From: Streptomyces cirratus
GTDB lineage: Bacteria > Actinomycetota > Actinomycetes > Streptomycetales > Streptomycetaceae
DNA: 64,000 nt
Reading direction: 5' to 3'
NCBI RefSeq assembly: GCF_014650775.1
Contig: NZ_BMVP01000018.1
Span: 1-64,000 of the forward strand
The first letter of the stretch is position 1, and each line of letters begins with the position of its first letter. Both the position numbers and the translations under genes were made by a program. Positions 61,815 to 64,000 of the stretch are shown in pieces. The notes under the pieces are model-generated. The model was given only the letters and a program-made list of their open reading frames with translations. It made no database searches and was not told the DNA's origin.

Positions 61815-61843
61815 GGCAAGGAGGTCATTGCCCACTCCTTGCC
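61815..61843. promoter_or_regulatory. Inverted repeat upstream of rox
   Basis: GGCAAGGAG (61815-61823) and CTCCTTGCC (61835-61843) are perfect 9-bp arms. They lie just before a -10-like TATAGC (61854-61859). The arms share GGCAAG/CTTGCC with the RAE-like element 23 bp downstream; a regulator site is possible. Confidence 0.5.
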
Positions 61844-61865
61844 ACTACCAACATATAGCGCACAG

Positions 61866-61886
61866 GGGGTCTTGCGGCAAGGCCCC
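61866..61886. promoter_or_regulatory. Rifampin-associated element (RAE)-like inverted repeat
   Basis: GGGGTCTTGC (61866-61875), G, GCAAGGCCCC (61877-61886): an inverted repeat with one mismatch. It matches the published 19-bp RAE (GGGGCTTGCGGCAAGGCCC), which is found upstream of rifampin-inactivating genes in actinomycetes, except for one inserted T. It lies about 94 bp before the rox start and shortly after a -10-like box. Confidence 0.75.
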
Positions 61887-61979
61887 GGTGATGCCGCAGA
61901 ATCTGCGACCGCCCCGGAAACTGCCGGTCGGCGGCCACACAGCAGCCGGGCGTTGCAACACGCTCGATGGGGGTTTCTC

Positions 61980-63443
61980 ATGACGAACACAGACATGGCC
62001 GTGAACGCAGACCTGGACGCAGAAGTGATCGTGGCCGGTGGAGGCCCGACCGGCCTGATGTTGGCGGGCGAGCTGCGCCTGCACGGCGTGCGGGTGCTCG
62101 TACTGGAGAAGGAGACGGAGCCGATCAGGCAGTCCCGCGCCCAGGGGCTCCACGCCCGCAGCATCGAGGTCATGGCACAGCGCGGTCTGCTGGACCGGTT
62201 CCTCGCGCTCGGCAAGCAGTACACGGTCGGCGGCTTCTTCGCCGGGCTCGCCAAGTCCTGGCCGGAGCGGATGGACACCGCGCATCCGTACGTCCTGCAC
62301 ATCCCGCAGACCACCACCGAGCGGCTGCTGACCGAGCACGCCGTCGAGGCCGGCGCAGAGATCCGGCGCGGCTGCGAGGTGACCGGGCTGGAGCAGGACG
62401 ACCAAGGGGTGAGCGTCGAGCTGGCCGACGGTACGTGGCTGCGCTCGCGCTACGTCGTCGGCTGCGACGGCGGCCGCAGCACGGTGCGCAAGCTGCTCGG
62501 TGTCGCCTTCCCCGGCGAGCCGTCCCGGGTCGAGACGCTGCTGGGCGTGATGAAGCTGGACGTGGAGCCGCAGACGCTGGCCGCCGTGACGGCCGAAGTG
62601 CGAAAGACCCAGCTGCGGTTCGGTGCCATGCCCATGGAGGACGGGGAGTACCGGGTCATCGTGCCCGCCGAGGGGGTGGCGGAGGACCGTGTCGCCGCGC
62701 CGACCCTGGGGGAGTTCAAACAGCAGCTGCGGGCGTACGGCGGCACCGATTTCGGCGCACACTCGCCACGCTGGCTCTCCCGCTTCGGCGACGCGACCCG
62801 GCAGGCCGAGCAGTACCGGGTCGGCCGGGTGCTGCTGGCCGGCGACGCGGCGCACATCCACCCGCCGACCGGCGGCCAGGGCCTCAACCTCGGCATCCAG
62901 GACGCGTTCAACCTGGGCTGGAAGCTGGCCGCGGAGGTCTGCGGCTGGGCACCGGAAGGCCTGCTCGACAGCTACCACGGCGAACGGCACCCGGTGGCGG
63001 CCGACGTGCTGGACAACACCCGCGCGCAGATCCAGCTGATGTCGTCCGAGCCGGGGGCGCAGGCGGTGCGCCGGCTGATGGCGGAACTGGTGGAGTTCGA
63101 GGAGGTGAACCGGTACCTCATCGAGAAGATCAGCGCGATCGCGATCCGCTACGACTTCGGTCCTGGCCACGACCTCCTCGGCCGTCGGCTGCGGGACGTC
63201 CGGCTGAAGCGGGGCCGTCTGTACGACCTGACGCACGAGGGCCGCGGCCTGCTCCTCGACCAGAGCGGCCGCCTCTCGGTGGCCGGCTGGGCGGACCGCG
63301 TCGACCACGTCGTCGACGTCAGCGAAGAACTCGACGCGCCCGCGGTACTGCTGCGACCGGACGGCCACGTCGCCTGGGTCGGCGAGGACCAGCAGGATCT
63401 CCTCGCCCACCTCCCCGCATGGTTCGGCACTGCCACGACCTGA
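61980..63443 (+). CDS. rox: Rifampin monooxygenase (class A FAD hydroxylase)
   Basis: 487 residues from ATG 61980 with GGGGG upstream. FAD motifs: GxGxxG in VIVAGGGPTGLMLAGELR, the DG motif YVVGCDGGRSTVRKLL, and the GD motif LLAGDAAHIHPPTGGQGLN. Segments such as QGLHARSIEVMAQRGLLDRF, VGGFFAGLAKSWP and QLRFGAMPM agree closely with Rox enzymes, which hydroxylate and linearise rifamycin antibiotics. The RAE-like element upstream strongly supports this. Expected to confer rifampin resistance; an aromatic-polyketide hydroxylase role is a less likely alternative. Confidence 0.88.
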   Translation: MTNTDMAVNADLDAEVIVAGGGPTGLMLAGELRLHGVRVLVLEKETEPIRQSRAQGLHARSIEVMAQRGLLDRFLALGKQYTVGGFFAGLAKSWPERMDTAHPYVLHIPQTTTERLLTEHAVEAGAEIRRGCEVTGLEQDDQGVSVELADGTWLRSRYVVGCDGGRSTVRKLLGVAFPGEPSRVETLLGVMKLDVEPQTLAAVTAEVRKTQLRFGAMPMEDGEYRVIVPAEGVAEDRVAAPTLGEFKQQLRAYGGTDFGAHSPRWLSRFGDATRQAEQYRVGRVLLAGDAAHIHPPTGGQGLNLGIQDAFNLGWKLAAEVCGWAPEGLLDSYHGERHPVAADVLDNTRAQIQLMSSEPGAQAVRRLMAELVEFEEVNRYLIEKISAIAIRYDFGPGHDLLGRRLRDVRLKRGRLYDLTHEGRGLLLDQSGRLSVAGWADRVDHVVDVSEELDAPAVLLRPDGHVAWVGEDQQDLLAHLPAWFGTATT

Positions 63444-63687
63444 CCCGCACCGCCGCACGCCTCCCAGGTTCGTGGCCGCCGCCGGCCGGATCATGCGCTC
63501 TCCTCTCACCGCGTGGGGGTTTTCGACGACGACCGCACGTGCCGGGGCGGTCACGCTGCGCGTTCCGCGCCGTTGCCGCGCCGCCGGGGCCGGTCGGCCG
63601 GACGCCGGGAGGGCCGGAAATCGTGTGCCCACGCCACCTGCCCGCGGTTACCCTGCTTCGTCGGAACAGGCCGCGGAGGAACCCATC

Positions 63688-64000
63688 ATGACCAGCACGA
63701 AGTCGTCGTTTCCGGAGCGGATCGAGCTCAAGGGAGAAGGTCTCGTCCTGCGGGACTGGACGGAGGCGGACCTGGCCGCGATGCCGGGACTCTTCGATCA
63801 CCCCGACATCGCCTACTGGACACCGATCGTCTCCCCCTTCGACGACGCGGCCGCCCGCGCGCGCCTGGACCGGGACCGGAAGCTGCGGGCGGAGGGCACG
63901 ACGATCCTCCTCGCCATCACCGTCGACGGCGGAGCCCCGCTCGGCGAGGTGATGCTGAGGCGTGCCCCGGAGGGAACCGAGATCGGTTACGCGGTGGGCC
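63688..64000 (+). CDS. GNAT-family N-acetyltransferase, cut by the window edge
   Basis: At least 104 residues from ATG 63688 with GGAGGA 7 nt upstream. RIELKGEGLVLRDWTEADLA, YWTPIVSPFDDA, TILLAITVDGGAPLGEVMLR and GTEIGYAVG fit the RimJ/RimL-like GNAT fold; the acetyl-CoA loop lies beyond 64000. Substrate unknown; it may N-acetylate a ribosomal protein terminus or a small molecule. Confidence 0.85.
   Translation, partial: MTSTKSSFPERIELKGEGLVLRDWTEADLAAMPGLFDHPDIAYWTPIVSPFDDAAARARLDRDRKLRAEGTTILLAITVDGGAPLGEVMLRRAPEGTEIGYAVG

Overview
The window is high-GC actinobacterial DNA, almost certainly a Streptomyces chromosome. The evidence is a short chaplin (54.0-54.2 kb), codon positions saturated with G/C, many GTG/TTG starts with GGAGG-type ribosome sites, a mycothiol-dependent enzyme, an ECF41 sigma factor, and a rifampin monooxygenase preceded by an element resembling the rifampin-associated element. 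The mosaic of intact genes, decayed genes and transposase scraps suggests a chromosome arm or other accessory region. No rRNA, tRNA or CRISPR array was seen.

Layout. 0-7.5 kb: small hypothetical genes, a deaminase-like/ASCH protein, decayed genes (a secreted protein, Imm49), and a divergent VOC/WYL pair flanked by inverted arrays of a 19-bp motif. 7.9-10.1 kb: a secreted metalloprotease. 10.1-13.6 kb: a displaced pheT 3' fragment, a broken DUF6233 gene, small ORFs, a lipoprotein and an IS5 scrap. 13.5-17.5 kb: xylose catabolism (ROK repressor, xylB, xylA) with a palindromic operator. 17.5-19 kb: decayed TetR/MFS and S33 hydrolase genes. 19-21.2 kb: a GAF/PAS/SpoIIE phosphatase. 22.9-30.3 kb: an unusual cluster of beta-propeller/beta-trefoil proteins, a PDZ protein and a protein resembling aerolysin-type pore formers. 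30.9-33.5 kb: a D,D-carboxypeptidase with a very long acidic N-terminus. 35-37 kb: an ECF41 sigma factor translationally coupled to an FAD/NAD oxidoreductase. 38-44.7 kb: a poly-gamma-glutamate locus (pgsB, pgsC, a double sensor membrane protein, an NlpC/P60 hydrolase and a divergent putative zinc hydrolase). 45.8-47.5 kb: a LysR/SDR pair flanked by the same 19-bp arrays as the VOC/WYL pair. 48-64 kb: a RICIN+CAP secreted protein, an IS1380 remnant, a MDMPI-type enzyme, two aldo/keto reductases, TetR/SRPBCC, a chaplin, an ArsR-type regulator, a LysR with an epimerase-AKR operon, a TPR protein with near-identical 120-bp repeats, rox, and a GNAT running off the edge.

How the genes work together. 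xylR-xylB-xylA form a self-contained xylose module. The pgs genes would polymerise and export gamma-linked polyglutamate, with the NlpC/P60 protein and possibly the divergent hydrolase trimming it. The 22.9-30.3 kb cluster combines lectin-like, propeller and putative pore-forming proteins, none of which except the PDZ protein has a signal peptide; this is the best candidate for an undescribed system. The two regulator/enzyme pairs inside matching inverted arrays look like transposase-less mobile cassettes. All identifications are from reading the sequence and recalled family motifs; no database search was run.
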